Part shown: in pieces, positions 7,881 to 16,148 of the stretch
Numbering within the stretch: the stretch's first letter is position 1
How the letters are laid out: each line of letters opens with the position of its first letter
NCBI RefSeq assembly: GCF_045032955.1
Contig: NZ_JBJFZU010000002.1
Span: 434,001 to 498,000 of the forward strand
Direction: 5' to 3'
Source of the DNA: Ornithinicoccus sp045032955
GTDB lineage: Bacteria; Actinomycetota; Actinomycetes; Actinomycetales; Dermatophilaceae
Length of the DNA stretch: 64,000 nt
The notes under the pieces: generated by a model
What the model saw: the letters and a program-made list of their open reading frames with translations, nothing else
Told to the model about the DNA's origin: nothing
Database searches by the model: none
Made by a program: the position numbers and the translations under genes

Positions 7881-8822
7881 TCAGACACGCTCGACGCGGT
7901 CGGCCTGCGGTCCTCGATCGCTCTGACGCACCTGGTACCGGACCCGATCACCCGGGTACAGCACCTCCTCGTCCCTCAACACCGAGACGTGCACGAACAG
8001 GTCCGCGCCGCCCACGTCGGGGGTGATGAAGCCGAACCCGCGGTCCGCGTCGTAGCGCGCGACCACTCCCTCACCGCCACGCGCCGGGACGTCGGACGCC
8101 TCCCGCTGCCCCGACCGGGCCCGGGTCGACGCCGCCGGCGCGCCCCGCGGTGCGGAGCCGCGAGCCAGGCGCACGTCACGGGCCTGCGGACCCCTCTCGC
8201 TCTCGACGACGTCGTACGTCACCCGATCGCCCTCGTCCAGCGCAGGGAGCCCATCGGCCAGCGCCCGGACGTGGACGAAGACATCCGGCCCTCCCGACTC
8301 GTCGGTGATGAACCCGAAGCCCTTGTCCACGTCGAACCAGGACACGGTGCCGTCCGCCCCGTCCGACTCCTCGCCCTGCTGGGCAGCTCCGGCCCCCAGC
8401 GGGAGCAGGTGGTCAGCCTGCGGTCCCTTCTCCCCGTCGACGACGAGGAACGCCACCCGCTGCCCGTCCGAGACCACGCCGCCCCCCACGATCGCCGAGC
8501 TGTGCAGGAAGATCTCGGGACCGTCGTCGTCGGGGGTGATGAAGCCGTACCCCTTGGCCGGCTCGTACCAGGAGACGGTGCCGAGCATGCCGAGCGGTGT
8601 ATCGGCGGCCTGGTCGGCCGTGACCCGGACGTGGCGTGCCTGCGGGCCGCGGTCCCCCTCGCCGATCTCGAACTCGACCACCTGCCCCTCCCGGAGCAGC
8701 TTCATCGCGTCATCGCTGATGATCTCGGACGCATGGACGAACAGGTCCTCTCCATCCCCCTCGAGGGCGATGAAGCCGAAGCCCCTGTCGGTATCGAACC
8801 AGCGGACGGTTCCCTCGGTCAC
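7881..8822 (-). CDS. protein with four tandem cold-shock domains
   Basis: 313 aa made of four cold-shock (OB-fold) domains at about 1-68, 80-142, 156-220 and 250-313. Each has the RNP1-like motif (RGFGFIAL, KGYGFITP, KGFGFITD, RGFGFITP), an RNP2-like motif (DLFVHAS, EIFLHSS, DVFVHVR, DLFVHVS) and ends in GPQA. Domains of this type bind single-stranded RNA/DNA. Ordinary bacterial Csp proteins have one domain, so this is an unusual multi-domain form; the linker before domain 4 is long and basic. GTG start at 8822 has AAGGAG about 8 nt upstream; the frame is open further upstream but lacks that support. Confidence 0.85.
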   Translation of the reverse strand: MTEGTVRWFDTDRGFGFIALEGDGEDLFVHASEIISDDAMKLLREGQVVEFEIGEGDRGPQARHVRVTADQAADTPLGMLGTVSWYEPAKGYGFITPDDDGPEIFLHSSAIVGGGVVSDGQRVAFLVVDGEKGPQADHLLPLGAGAAQQGEESDGADGTVSWFDVDKGFGFITDESGGPDVFVHVRALADGLPALDEGDRVTYDVVESERGPQARDVRLARGSAPRGAPAASTRARSGQREASDVPARGGEGVVARYDADRGFGFITPDVGGADLFVHVSVLRDEEVLYPGDRVRYQVRQSDRGPQADRVERV

Positions 8823-8942
8823 GGCTGACTCCTTGTCGAACGTGCGGTCGGTGTATCCCCATTGTCCCCGACGTGAGGGCGGCAAGGGCACAGCGCGCGG
8901 CCGACCCCGGACCAACGTGGCAGGCGTGGGCCAGCACGCCAG

Positions 8943-9284
8943 TTACAGCAGGTCGGGCGCCCATTCGGGCCGGTAGTCAGGGTGGTTGACGTAGACCGAC
9001 GCCAACTCCGACAGGGTGTAGTTCGCCCATTCCCTCTCGGCGCCGCGCGCATCGACATCCTCGACGGCGGCCGCCAGGATGGCCCTCTTGATCGCGACCT
9101 CACGCAGCCACCGTTCCGGGCCGACGATGACCACTCCGGCTGGGTGGTCGTCCCAGGCGGCCACGTCGTGGTCGGGGTCGACAGCCCGTTCCTTGTAGAC
9201 GTCCGAGCGGATGCGGACAGCGTCAAGACCTGTCCGCTCGTCCTCGTCCAGACGTGCCCGCAGGAACGACACCAGCTCGCTCAT
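8943..9284 (-). CDS. DUF6221 family protein
   Basis: 113 aa. It starts with LVSFLRARLDEDE, has PERWLREVAIKRAIL in the middle and closes with YVNHPDYRPEWAPDLL; this order is characteristic of DUF6221, a small actinobacterial family of unknown function often found in accessory or phage-derived regions. Soluble, charged, no catalytic motif seen. ATG start at 9284. Confidence 0.8.
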   Translation of the reverse strand: MSELVSFLRARLDEDERTGLDAVRIRSDVYKERAVDPDHDVAAWDDHPAGVVIVGPERWLREVAIKRAILAAAVEDVDARGAEREWANYTLSELASVYVNHPDYRPEWAPDLL

Positions 9285-9401
9285 GCCCAGATCTTCTCAG
9301 CAGTCTGCCGCCGGCGCCAGCAGGCCCAGGCCTCCTCGACGTGAAGGCATGCAAGGCACTCGACGAAAACCGGCCGGCGTCAGGATCTGCGTGTGGACGT
9401 G

Positions 9402-9538
9402 TCAGCCGACCTCGTCGATCAGGCTGAGGCAGTGGGCCGCATTGGGCTGCGTCGCGAACCGCGGGCGTAGAACGCCGCCAGCTCCGCCGGGTCGGGGCAT
9501 GCGATGGTCACTGAGCTGAAGCGGATCGATGGGGTCAC
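9402..9538 (-). pseudogene. N-terminal remnant of a VOC/glyoxalase-family gene
   Basis: From a GTG at 9538 the minus strand encodes IRFSSVTIACPDPAELAAFYA, the typical first strand-helix unit of vicinal-oxygen-chelate proteins. Homology then stops after about 26 codons. The starting frame ends at 9419, while another frame continues with ATQPNAAHCLSLIDEVG to a stop at 9402. A family member should have about 115-130 residues, so most of the gene is deleted. No function expected. Confidence 0.5.
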
Positions 9539-9602
9539 GTGTTCAGCCTAGGACCGTTCACAGGGCATCGCGGCGTCCTGACCGCCCTGCGAGACTGGCG
9601 TC

Positions 9603-9902
9603 ATGCCCGGCACCGACGCGTCCTCCGACGACCCACCTCTGGACCTGCACGTCGGCGACGAACACCTCGTCATCCGCCAGCGCTACGAGGTCGCCTCGAT
9701 CGTCAACGACATCGCCATCGGCCTGTGGTTCGTCATCGGCAGCATCCTCTTCTTCTCCAGCTCAACCGAGACCGCAGGCACCTGGTTGTTCCTGCTCGGC
9801 AGCCTGCAGATGCTGGTCCGCCCGGCGATCAGGCTCGGGCGCCGGGTGCACCTGCAACGGGTCACCCCGTCCCGGCCCACCGACGCCGGGTATGACTTCT
9901 GA
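9603..9902 (+). CDS. YrhK-like small membrane protein
   Basis: 99 aa. After a polar 25-residue N-terminus comes HLVIRQRYEVASIVNDIAIG, then two hydrophobic segments (IGLWFVIGSILFF and TWLFLLGSLQMLV) and RPAIRLGRRVHLQR. This arrangement matches the YrhK-like domain (PF14145), two-helix membrane proteins of unknown role. The ATG at 9603 is preceded by a 60-bp non-coding stretch. Probably monocistronic. Confidence 0.75.
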   Translation: MPGTDASSDDPPLDLHVGDEHLVIRQRYEVASIVNDIAIGLWFVIGSILFFSSSTETAGTWLFLLGSLQMLVRPAIRLGRRVHLQRVTPSRPTDAGYDF

Positions 9903-9967
9903 CCAGGACCCGGTCAGGGCTCAGTCGGCTGCGACTCGTCGGTGATGGCCGCCGTAGACTCCGGCGG

Positions 9968-10882
9968 GTGGACGAGCCTGGGCTGTACCCGACGATGGAG
10001 GACGTCATCGGTGGCACTCCGCTGGTGCGTCTGCAGCGCCTTCCGGGGCCGGAGAACGAACGCCGCGGCAACGTGCTGCTCGCCAAGCTGGAGGGGAACA
10101 ACCCGGCTGGCTCGGTGAAGGACCGGCCGGCGATCAGCATGATCCGGGGTGCCGAGGAGCGAGGTGAGATCTCTCCCGGCGACACCCTGTTGGAAGCCAC
10201 CTCCGGCAACACCGGGATCGCGTTGGCGATGGCGGCGGCGATCAGCGGCTACCCACTGGTCATCGTGATGCCCGAAGACGCCTCCATCGAGCGGATCCAG
10301 ACGATGAAGGCATACGGAGCCGACCTGGTTCTGACCCCGGCAGGGGGCGGGATGGAAGAGGCCCGCGACGTCGTGACGCGGATGGAGCGCGAAGGCAGAG
10401 GCCGGGTCCTGGACCAGTTCGGCAACCCGGACAACCCCCGTGCCCACGAGACCGGCACTGGCCCGGAGCTGTGGGTCCAGACCGAGGGGCGGATCACGCA
10501 CTTCGTGTCCGCGATGGGGACCACCGGCACGATCACCGGGGTCTCGCGGTTCCTGAAGTCGCACAAACCTGGTGTCGAGATCGTCGGCGCGCAGCCGGCG
10601 CAGGGATCGAGGATTCCCGGGATCCGCGCCTGGCCACCGGAGTACGTGCCGACGATCTTCGATCCCTCAGCGGTCGACCGGACCGTCGAGGTCACCCAGA
10701 GCGACGCCGAGGAGACAGCGCGCAAGCTGGCCCGTGAGGAGGGCATCTTCGGCGGTATTTCCGCGGCCGGTGCCTGCTGGGCTGCCCTGCAGGTGGCCGA
10801 GGAGGTCGAAGGCGCGACGATCGTCTTCGTGGTCTGCGACCGCGGTGACCGCTACCTCTCCAGCGGCGTGTTCCCCGCCTGA
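9968..10882 (+). CDS. cysM: cysteine synthase B (O-acetylserine sulfhydrylase, PLP enzyme)
   Basis: 304 aa. Makes cysteine from O-acetylserine and a sulfur donor in the cytoplasm. The PLP lysine sits in NNPAGSVKDRPA near residue 50; ATSGNTGIALAMAA near residue 78 is the substrate/phosphate loop; GTTGTITGVSRFL near residue 180 binds the cofactor phosphate. The GNNPAGSVKDRPA wording favours CysM over CysK. GTG start at 9968 gives the expected YPTMEDVIGGTPLVRL opening. No sulfur-assimilation neighbours here, so probably a stand-alone gene; convergent with the MFS gene through the hairpin at 10901. Confidence 0.9.
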   Translation: MDEPGLYPTMEDVIGGTPLVRLQRLPGPENERRGNVLLAKLEGNNPAGSVKDRPAISMIRGAEERGEISPGDTLLEATSGNTGIALAMAAAISGYPLVIVMPEDASIERIQTMKAYGADLVLTPAGGGMEEARDVVTRMEREGRGRVLDQFGNPDNPRAHETGTGPELWVQTEGRITHFVSAMGTTGTITGVSRFLKSHKPGVEIVGAQPAQGSRIPGIRAWPPEYVPTIFDPSAVDRTVEVTQSDAEETARKLAREEGIFGGISAAGACWAALQVAEEVEGATIVFVVCDRGDRYLSSGVFPA

Positions 10883-10900
10883 GACGTCAGGGCCTACGCC

Positions 10901-10920
10901 TTGCAGTCGGATGACTGCAA
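10901..10920. terminator. hairpin between convergent cysM and MFS genes
   Basis: Perfect 8-bp stem with a 4-nt loop: TTGCAGTC-GGAT-GACTGCAA. It begins 18 bp after the cysM stop and 34 bp from the end of the MFS gene, where a bidirectional terminator would be expected. There is no long T tract, as usual in high-GC actinobacteria. Confidence 0.55.
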
Positions 10921-10954
10921 GTGCGGGCGGCGTCGAGCAGTCGGGGTCGACCAG

Positions 10955-12190
10955 TCACGTGGTGATGACGTCGGTGGAGCCCGGTCTCTGGGGTGGGAGG
11001 TAGGTGGCTGCTACCCAGAGGATGACGAGCAGGATCGTGCCGGCAGCCGAGCCGAGGGCGATAGAGGGTGAGGTGAGTGTGAGGAGTGCCCCGACTGCCA
11101 CTATCCCGAGTGCCTGGGAGGTGCGTAGCAGAGCGAACCCCTCGACGCGGCGTGATGGTGGGAGCAGTTGGTCGAGGATGAGTGAGTAGAAGGTGGCCAG
11201 GGGCGCCACGCACAGACCGACCAGCACGGTCCCGGCGATCGCTACCGTGAGCGAGGGGGCGAGAGCGATCAGCACTAGCCCGGCGGTGGTGAGCGTGAGC
11301 ATGGCCACCACCGAGCGGATGCGGGGCTGCCGTCCTCGGACGCTGATGATGAGGCCACCGGTGATAGAGGCCAGGCACAGCGGGATGACGATGACCAGGG
11401 CACGGGCTGGTGGTAAGTCGTAGGAGACAGCCAAGGCAACGGAACCGATCTCGATCCCGACGATGGCGGCGGTGCCGACGCCGGCGGCGACGAGCCAGAG
11501 CATGAAGCCGGGTTTGGCGGATGGTAGGAGTCCTCGGCCGGAAACAGCGTGCTCCACGTGAGCCGAGGTGCTGATGGGTGGCAGCAGCACGGCCGGTAGT
11601 GCAGCGGCCAGCGCCATGATGCCCAGCGCCGTGCCGATCGAGACCTCACCCAAGGTGGCGGCCAAGACTGGCCCGGCGACGAACATGAGTTCGTTGAGGG
11701 TGGCCAGGATGGCGAGCATGCGGGGCAGGCTGCGGGCCTCGACCATGCCGTTGACGACGGCGCGGAGCAGTCCGGCGACGGTGCCGTAGGTCAGGCCTGA
11801 GAGCGCTGCCATGCCGAGCAGCAAGGGGATACCCGCGTCGGCGAGGACGGCGAGCATCAGGCCGGCCAGCATCAGACCGCGGAACAGCACCAGAAGCCGC
11901 AGCAGTCGACCGTGAGACATCTCGACGCGGCGGGCGAACCGGGCTATGGGGACGGCAGCGACTACCTGAGCGCCGACCATCGTTGTCATCATCGCAGCGC
12001 CGACGTCGATCCGATCGCTCACACCCACCGTCGCCAGCCCGAACGCGATGGGCGCCATTGCCTGGGGCACGGATGACGCGAGGTTCGACAACAGCCATCT
12101 CGAGACCACAGGGCGCCGAAGGGCGTTACCTGACGTTGCGGACGATCCTGGGTCCCTGACCGGTCCCACACCGTCGGATGAGGTGCCCAC
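10955..12190 (-). CDS. MFS-type multidrug/efflux transporter
   Basis: About 411 aa from a GTG at 12190, with roughly twelve hydrophobic segments. MSHGRLLRLLVLFRGLMLAG lies in the loop 2/3 region and the second half begins near PGFMLWLVAAGVGTAA. The pattern is that of a major facilitator of the drug-efflux group, exporting an unknown small molecule by proton antiport. The frame stays open to 12295, but that extension is Arg-rich and unlike a transporter N-terminus, so I prefer 12190. No regulator adjoins it. Confidence 0.75.
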   Translation of the reverse strand: MGTSSDGVGPVRDPGSSATSGNALRRPVVSRWLLSNLASSVPQAMAPIAFGLATVGVSDRIDVGAAMMTTMVGAQVVAAVPIARFARRVEMSHGRLLRLLVLFRGLMLAGLMLAVLADAGIPLLLGMAALSGLTYGTVAGLLRAVVNGMVEARSLPRMLAILATLNELMFVAGPVLAATLGEVSIGTALGIMALAAALPAVLLPPISTSAHVEHAVSGRGLLPSAKPGFMLWLVAAGVGTAAIVGIEIGSVALAVSYDLPPARALVIVIPLCLASITGGLIISVRGRQPRIRSVVAMLTLTTAGLVLIALAPSLTVAIAGTVLVGLCVAPLATFYSLILDQLLPPSRRVEGFALLRTSQALGIVAVGALLTLTSPSIALGSAAGTILLVILWVAATYLPPQRPGSTDVITT

Positions 12191-12569
12191 CCGGCCAGTG
12201 TGCCAGTCGACAGCTGGTGGGGGCCGCCGCACAAGAAGTGGGACCCGAATACCGAGTCTGCGAGTTACGTGGCGCTCAGCGGCAGAGCCGTGCACCGATC
12301 TTGCGACGACGGCAGGTGATCACGTGAAGGCTCACAAGGCACCCGGGGCGAAGGATGACGCGCATCTCGGCTCCGGACATACCGACCGGCGCTGTGCCAC
12401 GGCGATTCAGCAGACGACCGCGGTAGCCCGGCGGGTCGGCCTTTGGCGCGGGAACTCAGGGTGTTCGTGCGATCAGCCTCGGGACTGGCTACGCGACCTG
12501 CCGATGGCGGGCCTACCTCGTAGGTTGGGTCGAGCCGTTGATCGAGTAGGAGTAGGAAAGGAGCACGCC
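12191..12569. other. 379-bp gap with no convincing gene
   Basis: Several frames are open across this stretch, but none has a recognisable protein pattern. Only the last 20 bp, with GAAAGGAG before the ATG at 12570, read as the leader of the next gene. It probably holds the promoters of the divergent MFS and SDR genes plus eroded sequence. Confidence 0.5.
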
Positions 12570-13346
12570 ATGCTGCAGGGCAAGGTCGCGTTGGTGACAG
12601 GTGCAGGGTCCGGGATCGGTGAGGCGAGCGCACGGACGCTTGCTGCCCAGGGTGCGCACGTCACCCTGGTCAGTCGCACCCGGGAGGAGCTGGAGGAGGT
12701 CGCGGCCGACCTCGAGGCCGCCGGCGCCCAGGCCCTGGTGGTGACCGGTGACGTCAGCGACGAGGACGATGCCCGCAGGATGGTCTCGGCGACCGTCGAG
12801 CGATTCGGCGGGCTCGACATCGTCGTCGCCAACGCCGGGGTCAACGGCACGTGGGCAGGCATCGAGGACCTCGAGGTCGCGGATTTCCGGTCCACGCTCG
12901 ACATCAACCTCACCGGGACGTTCCTCACCATCAAGCATGCGGTGCCGCACCTGGCCGAGGGCGGCGGCGCGGTGGTCGTGGTCTCGTCGGTCAACGGCAC
13001 GCGCGTCTTCTCCAACTCAGGCGCCACGGCATACGCCGCGAGCAAGGCGGGCCAGGTCGCCCTGACCAAGATGCTGGCCGTCGAGCTCGGGCCGCGCAAG
13101 ATCCGCCTCAACGTCGTCTGCCCTGGGGCGATCGAGACCGAGATCGACGACAACACTCGGTCTGCCAACGCAGACGTGAAGATCCCGGTCGAGTTCCCGC
13201 AAGGGGAGATCCCGCTCACCCAGGGGACCCCAGGATCGGCGCAGCAGGTGGCCGAACTGGTGTCCTTCCTCGCCTCCGACGCGGCCGGTCACATCAGCGG
13301 CACCGAGGTGTGGGTCGACGGGGCGCAGTCGCTGCTGCAAGGGTGA
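12570..13346 (+). CDS. short-chain dehydrogenase/reductase (SDR)
   Basis: 258 aa. Classical SDR: the NAD(P)-binding TGAGSGIG at residues 10-17, NAGV near residue 88, the catalytic Ser in VVSSVNG and YAASK (Tyr-Lys) near residue 155. An Arg in LVSRTREEL at the end of strand 2 favours NADP(H). The C-terminus GTEVWVDGAQSLLQG is typical. Substrate unknown. GAAAGGAG about 8 nt before the ATG at 12570 fixes the start, although the frame is open far upstream. Confidence 0.85.
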   Translation: MLQGKVALVTGAGSGIGEASARTLAAQGAHVTLVSRTREELEEVAADLEAAGAQALVVTGDVSDEDDARRMVSATVERFGGLDIVVANAGVNGTWAGIEDLEVADFRSTLDINLTGTFLTIKHAVPHLAEGGGAVVVVSSVNGTRVFSNSGATAYAASKAGQVALTKMLAVELGPRKIRLNVVCPGAIETEIDDNTRSANADVKIPVEFPQGEIPLTQGTPGSAQQVAELVSFLASDAAGHISGTEVWVDGAQSLLQG

Positions 13347-13841
13347 GCGGCGGCACCTGGGCTCCCGGATCGATTCTGTTGGCCCGACCATGCGCCTGGA
13401 CTCGAACAGGAGCGGCACCCACCGTGGAACCCTTCACCGTGGAGTGTTCTGCGCACGAGGGTGACACCTAGTTTCCGAGGCTCATCTACGAGGCGTCAGT
13501 CAGGCGACCCGGAAGCGCAGATCAGGACGCCAACCGTCCCAGCCAGAGGTGTGACGGAGATGTCCGGGCCATGGCGTCGTGCAGCCAGGTGCCTTGAGCG
13601 GGACCTAGGTGCGGGACAACAGCCTGGAGGTCGTGTTCGTCCTTGGGGCGAGGTGATCAAGACTTGTAGAAGACTTGCACTTCGGGTGCCAAGTACGGGA
13701 TGCCCGAGGACGACACCCGCCGCGTGTCCGCGAGGCCCATGCGGATCCCTGACCCCATGTCGTTAATCCGTGCAGGATGACGAATAGATGGGAGGATGAC
13801 GCTGACGTCATCTGCAGCCGTGAGTGTGAGGAGCCAAAGAC
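13347..13841. other. 495-bp gap with no convincing gene
   Basis: An open frame at 13461-13766 would encode 101 residues rich in Arg, Pro, Thr and Cys with no pattern of a real protein. The only local feature I see is a short direct repeat (AGACTTG twice near 13660-13680). No promoter, terminator or RNA gene can be supported. Confidence 0.45.
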
Positions 13842-14266
13842 GTGCGAGGCGATTCCCGCTTACGTTACGTCATTCCGCATCTGCTTGCGCTCTCGCTCGG
13901 TGTCGGCATGGTGCTGAAAAGTTCTAGCGGTGAGAGCCTGTTCACTTATGGGTGGGTACTCATTGGAGGCAGTGCGCTGTTCAGCGTGGCCTACCTGGCC
14001 ATGATCCGGCGCGGGCATTTTGACGACAATCGGCGCCGGGGACCGCTGAGGTTCGTCACGGGTGTTGGTCGCCAAGGGGGCGGGCATGGGTGTAGTTCCT
14101 GCGGAGGACAGGATCTACAGGTGCTGGAAGGGGATGAGGCCATCTTCGATCACGTCGGGGGGAAATGGACCTGCAGATCCGGCGTGGATACCGCTGCGAA
14201 GACTGCGGGAACGTCACGATGATGGTTCCCCCGGGACGGGATGAGGATCGACCAAGCCATCGGTAG
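13842..14266 (+). pseudogene. frameshifted membrane protein with C-terminal zinc ribbon
   Basis: From GTG 13842 the frame encodes two hydrophobic segments (YVIPHLLALSLGVGMVL and YGWVLIGGSALFSVAYLAM), then CSSCGGQDLQVLEGDEAIFDHVGG. In this frame it stops at 14222. One base added to the six-G run at 14157-14162 restores a frame that continues RRGYRCEDCGNVTMMVPPG and stops at 14266, giving two CxxC pairs as in a small zinc ribbon. The intact product would be about 141 residues. The shift is either a real lesion in a homopolymer or a sequencing error. Function unknown; base composition is lower in GC than its neighbours. Confidence 0.5.
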
Positions 14267-14363
14267 GCGCGACATGGGTGACTCGGAACCCAAGCTATCG
14301 TCGCGGCTGTGACGCCTCCGTGGCTGGTGGTGATAGATACCGTCCTGGTTGATGAAGGACTTG

Positions 14364-14927
14364 TCACTGCCAGGGCTCGATGGGGCGCGGCATGAGCGGA
14401 TTTTGTTCAGGTGTCCGTAGCTCGCCGACCACCTTCAGAAGCAGTTGGTCGCGTTCGACCTCGTGCTGCCGCCGTCCCTCGCCAGTGACCCAGTCGTATT
14501 CGGTGACATCGAAGACGCCGGTCTTGCAATAGCCGAGGCGGACGTACAGCCGCTCCGCATCGGGGTTGTCCTCGGCGACGCCCACCCCAACCTGGTGCCT
14601 GCCGGCCTGTCTTACGAGTTCCTCGGCTGCGTTGATCAAGCGACTGCCGACTCCCTGCCCGCGATAATCACTGCGGACCTGCAGATGATTGATTTCTACG
14701 GCCTCGGGGAATGTCTCTTGTGCGTTTGGTCCTGTGCAGCCACCCCACTGCACAACTCCCGATCCCAGCGGATCATCACCCCGCCACGCGACCAGGTACG
14801 TCACACGGCCGTCTGCCTGTTGAGCGTAGTGCGCCTCGTGCACCTTCCCGGGTGTCGGCCAGCGAGAGCGCAACGCCTCTAGGTCGTGCTGCGTGCAGGG
14901 ACGAATGTGCATGGGTTCATCCAACAC
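14364..14927 (-). CDS. GNAT-family N-acetyltransferase
   Basis: 187 aa. Motif A for acetyl-CoA binding is clear in LQVRSDYRGQGVGSRLI near residue 85 (RGQGVG), followed by motif B in GVAEDNPDAERLYVRLGY near residue 117. The enzyme transfers an acetyl group to an amine substrate that cannot be told from sequence. An ATG five codons inside (MHIRP) is an alternative start and fits family N-termini better. It stands alone in a decayed region. Confidence 0.8.
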   Translation of the reverse strand: MLDEPMHIRPCTQHDLEALRSRWPTPGKVHEAHYAQQADGRVTYLVAWRGDDPLGSGVVQWGGCTGPNAQETFPEAVEINHLQVRSDYRGQGVGSRLINAAEELVRQAGRHQVGVGVAEDNPDAERLYVRLGYCKTGVFDVTEYDWVTGEGRRQHEVERDQLLLKVVGELRTPEQNPLMPRPIEPWQ

Positions 14928-15353
14928 GAGGTCAGGCAGACCCGTGCGTCACCGAGCTGCCAGGCTTGCTCAGCAGGTCGCCATGCGCGGCTGACAGTGT
15001 GTAGTTGTTCGTCATACACCCGTCCCGTGAGGGAACCGTTCGGCGTCGATGCGCTAGATGACACGGAGCTTGTCGAGATCGACTGGCAAGCCGCTGACCT
15101 GGTCAAGCATCCGCATTTCGGGCTGGATGGCGTGATGGACGCGTGGAGCAGTGGATTCCGCTGTTGTATTCGGCCGAGCGCCGGCCCGTCGGCTGATGCT
15201 CGCCGAGGGCGTCTCAGGGGCTCGCCGCCACCTACCGAGGGGACCGTGATGAGCACTGACAACAACTGGCCGATCGGGTGTCTGGTCCCCGGATGCCCCG
15301 CGAACGCCCCTGGTGGCGACGAACTGGATTCGCTGAGGCATCAGCTCTCTTGC
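14928..15353. other. 426-bp gap with no convincing gene
   Basis: Frames on both strands are open but none shows a known pattern. One plus-strand stretch (VDALDDTELVEIDWQAADL and HPHFGLDGVMDAW around 15045-15145) looks more protein-like than its surroundings and may be the relic of a gene whose start and end are lost. No RNA or regulatory element is recognised. Confidence 0.4.
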
Positions 15354-16007
15354 TCAGGCCGAGTCAGTCGTGGGTGGACGACCTTTCCCAGTCACGGCGT
15401 AGCGGGCGGTGATGGTGCGCACGGCTTCCTCGACTACCTGCGCGACGCGCTCGGAGTTCACCTCCCAGTCCGGTACAAGGAGTGTCGGCCAAAAGATGTA
15501 GTTGGAGATCATTCCCAGGAACTGGGTGGCCGCGAGGTCCACGTCCTCCACCCGCACCGTTCCCGCCTCGTGCTCGGCCAGAAGGTAGCTCCGTACAGAC
15601 TCGAAGTACGGCATCTTCCCCTGCGAGAACTGCGCATGGGCCAGCTCCGGGAACCGCGGCAGCTCGGCGATGACGATCCGAAACAGGTCGGTCATCTGGG
15701 GCCGGCTCAACAGCTCGGCGTAGCGGCGACCGATAGCACTGAGCCCGTCAACGACGTTGCCTGCCGGCGGAGGATCCTCCTCGCCGGCTGCTGACCAGGA
15801 CTCGGTGACGATGGCGTCGAACAGAGCTGCCTTGCTCGGAAACTGCTTGAACAAGGTGGCCCGCGAGACCCCCGAGCGCTCCGCGATCCGCGCCAGCGAC
15901 GTCCGGTCGTAGCCCAACTCGAGAAACAGCGAGGTCGCGGCCGTCACGATCAGTGCGCGCTTCTGTTGGGCGACGCGCTGGTGGTACGTCGGTACGGCGC
16001 TCTTCAT
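15354..16007 (-). CDS. TetR-family transcriptional repressor
   Basis: 217 aa. The N-terminal DNA-binding domain is typical: ALIVTAATSLFLELGYDRTSLARIAERSGVSRATLFKQFPSKAAL, with the helix-turn-helix at about residues 37-57 and the FKQFPSKAAL closing helix. The C-terminal 140 residues form the ligand-binding, dimerising part and have no clear subfamily mark. It is divergent from an SDR gene, and two identical-pattern palindromes lie in the 141-bp gap, so it very probably controls both itself and the SDR operon. Confidence 0.85.
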   Translation of the reverse strand: MKSAVPTYHQRVAQQKRALIVTAATSLFLELGYDRTSLARIAERSGVSRATLFKQFPSKAALFDAIVTESWSAAGEEDPPPAGNVVDGLSAIGRRYAELLSRPQMTDLFRIVIAELPRFPELAHAQFSQGKMPYFESVRSYLLAEHEAGTVRVEDVDLAATQFLGMISNYIFWPTLLVPDWEVNSERVAQVVEEAVRTITARYAVTGKGRPPTTDSA

Positions 16008-16023
16008 CCGCCAAGCATACGAG

Positions 16024-16041
16024 GTGAGTGGCTTGACTCAC
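16024..16041. promoter_or_regulatory. TetR operator site 1
   Basis: GTGAGT-N6-ACTCAC palindrome, 17 bp upstream of the tetR start codon. It has the same arms and spacing as the site at 16072-16089, which supports binding by the same dimeric repressor. Confidence 0.65.
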
Positions 16042-16059
16042 TCCTATTGCGGCTCTAGT

Positions 16060-16101
16060 GTCAGGCCGGTGGTGAGTCGTGCGACTCACCACCGGCCTGA
16101 C
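16060..16101. promoter_or_regulatory. TetR operator site 2 inside a 42-bp perfect palindrome
   Basis: Perfect 20-bp arms around a central TG, 16060-16079 and 16082-16101. The middle holds GTGAGT-N6-ACTCAC at 16072-16089, identical in arms and spacing to operator site 1; the two centres are 48 bp apart. It lies 47 bp before the SDR start. Autoregulation and control of the SDR gene are inferred from position. Confidence 0.7.
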
Positions 16102-16148
16102 CATCGTCGATGGTCGCGGTCAGGCACCCCCTACCGAAGGAACATCTG

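Noticed and set aside
12048..12569. N-terminal extension of the SDR at 12570
   Set aside because: Residues before ATG 12570 have no SDR similarity and a good ribosome binding site lies directly before that ATG.
13461..13766. 101-residue open frame
   Set aside because: Composition is Arg/Pro/Thr-rich with no pattern, typical of a chance frame in high-GC DNA.
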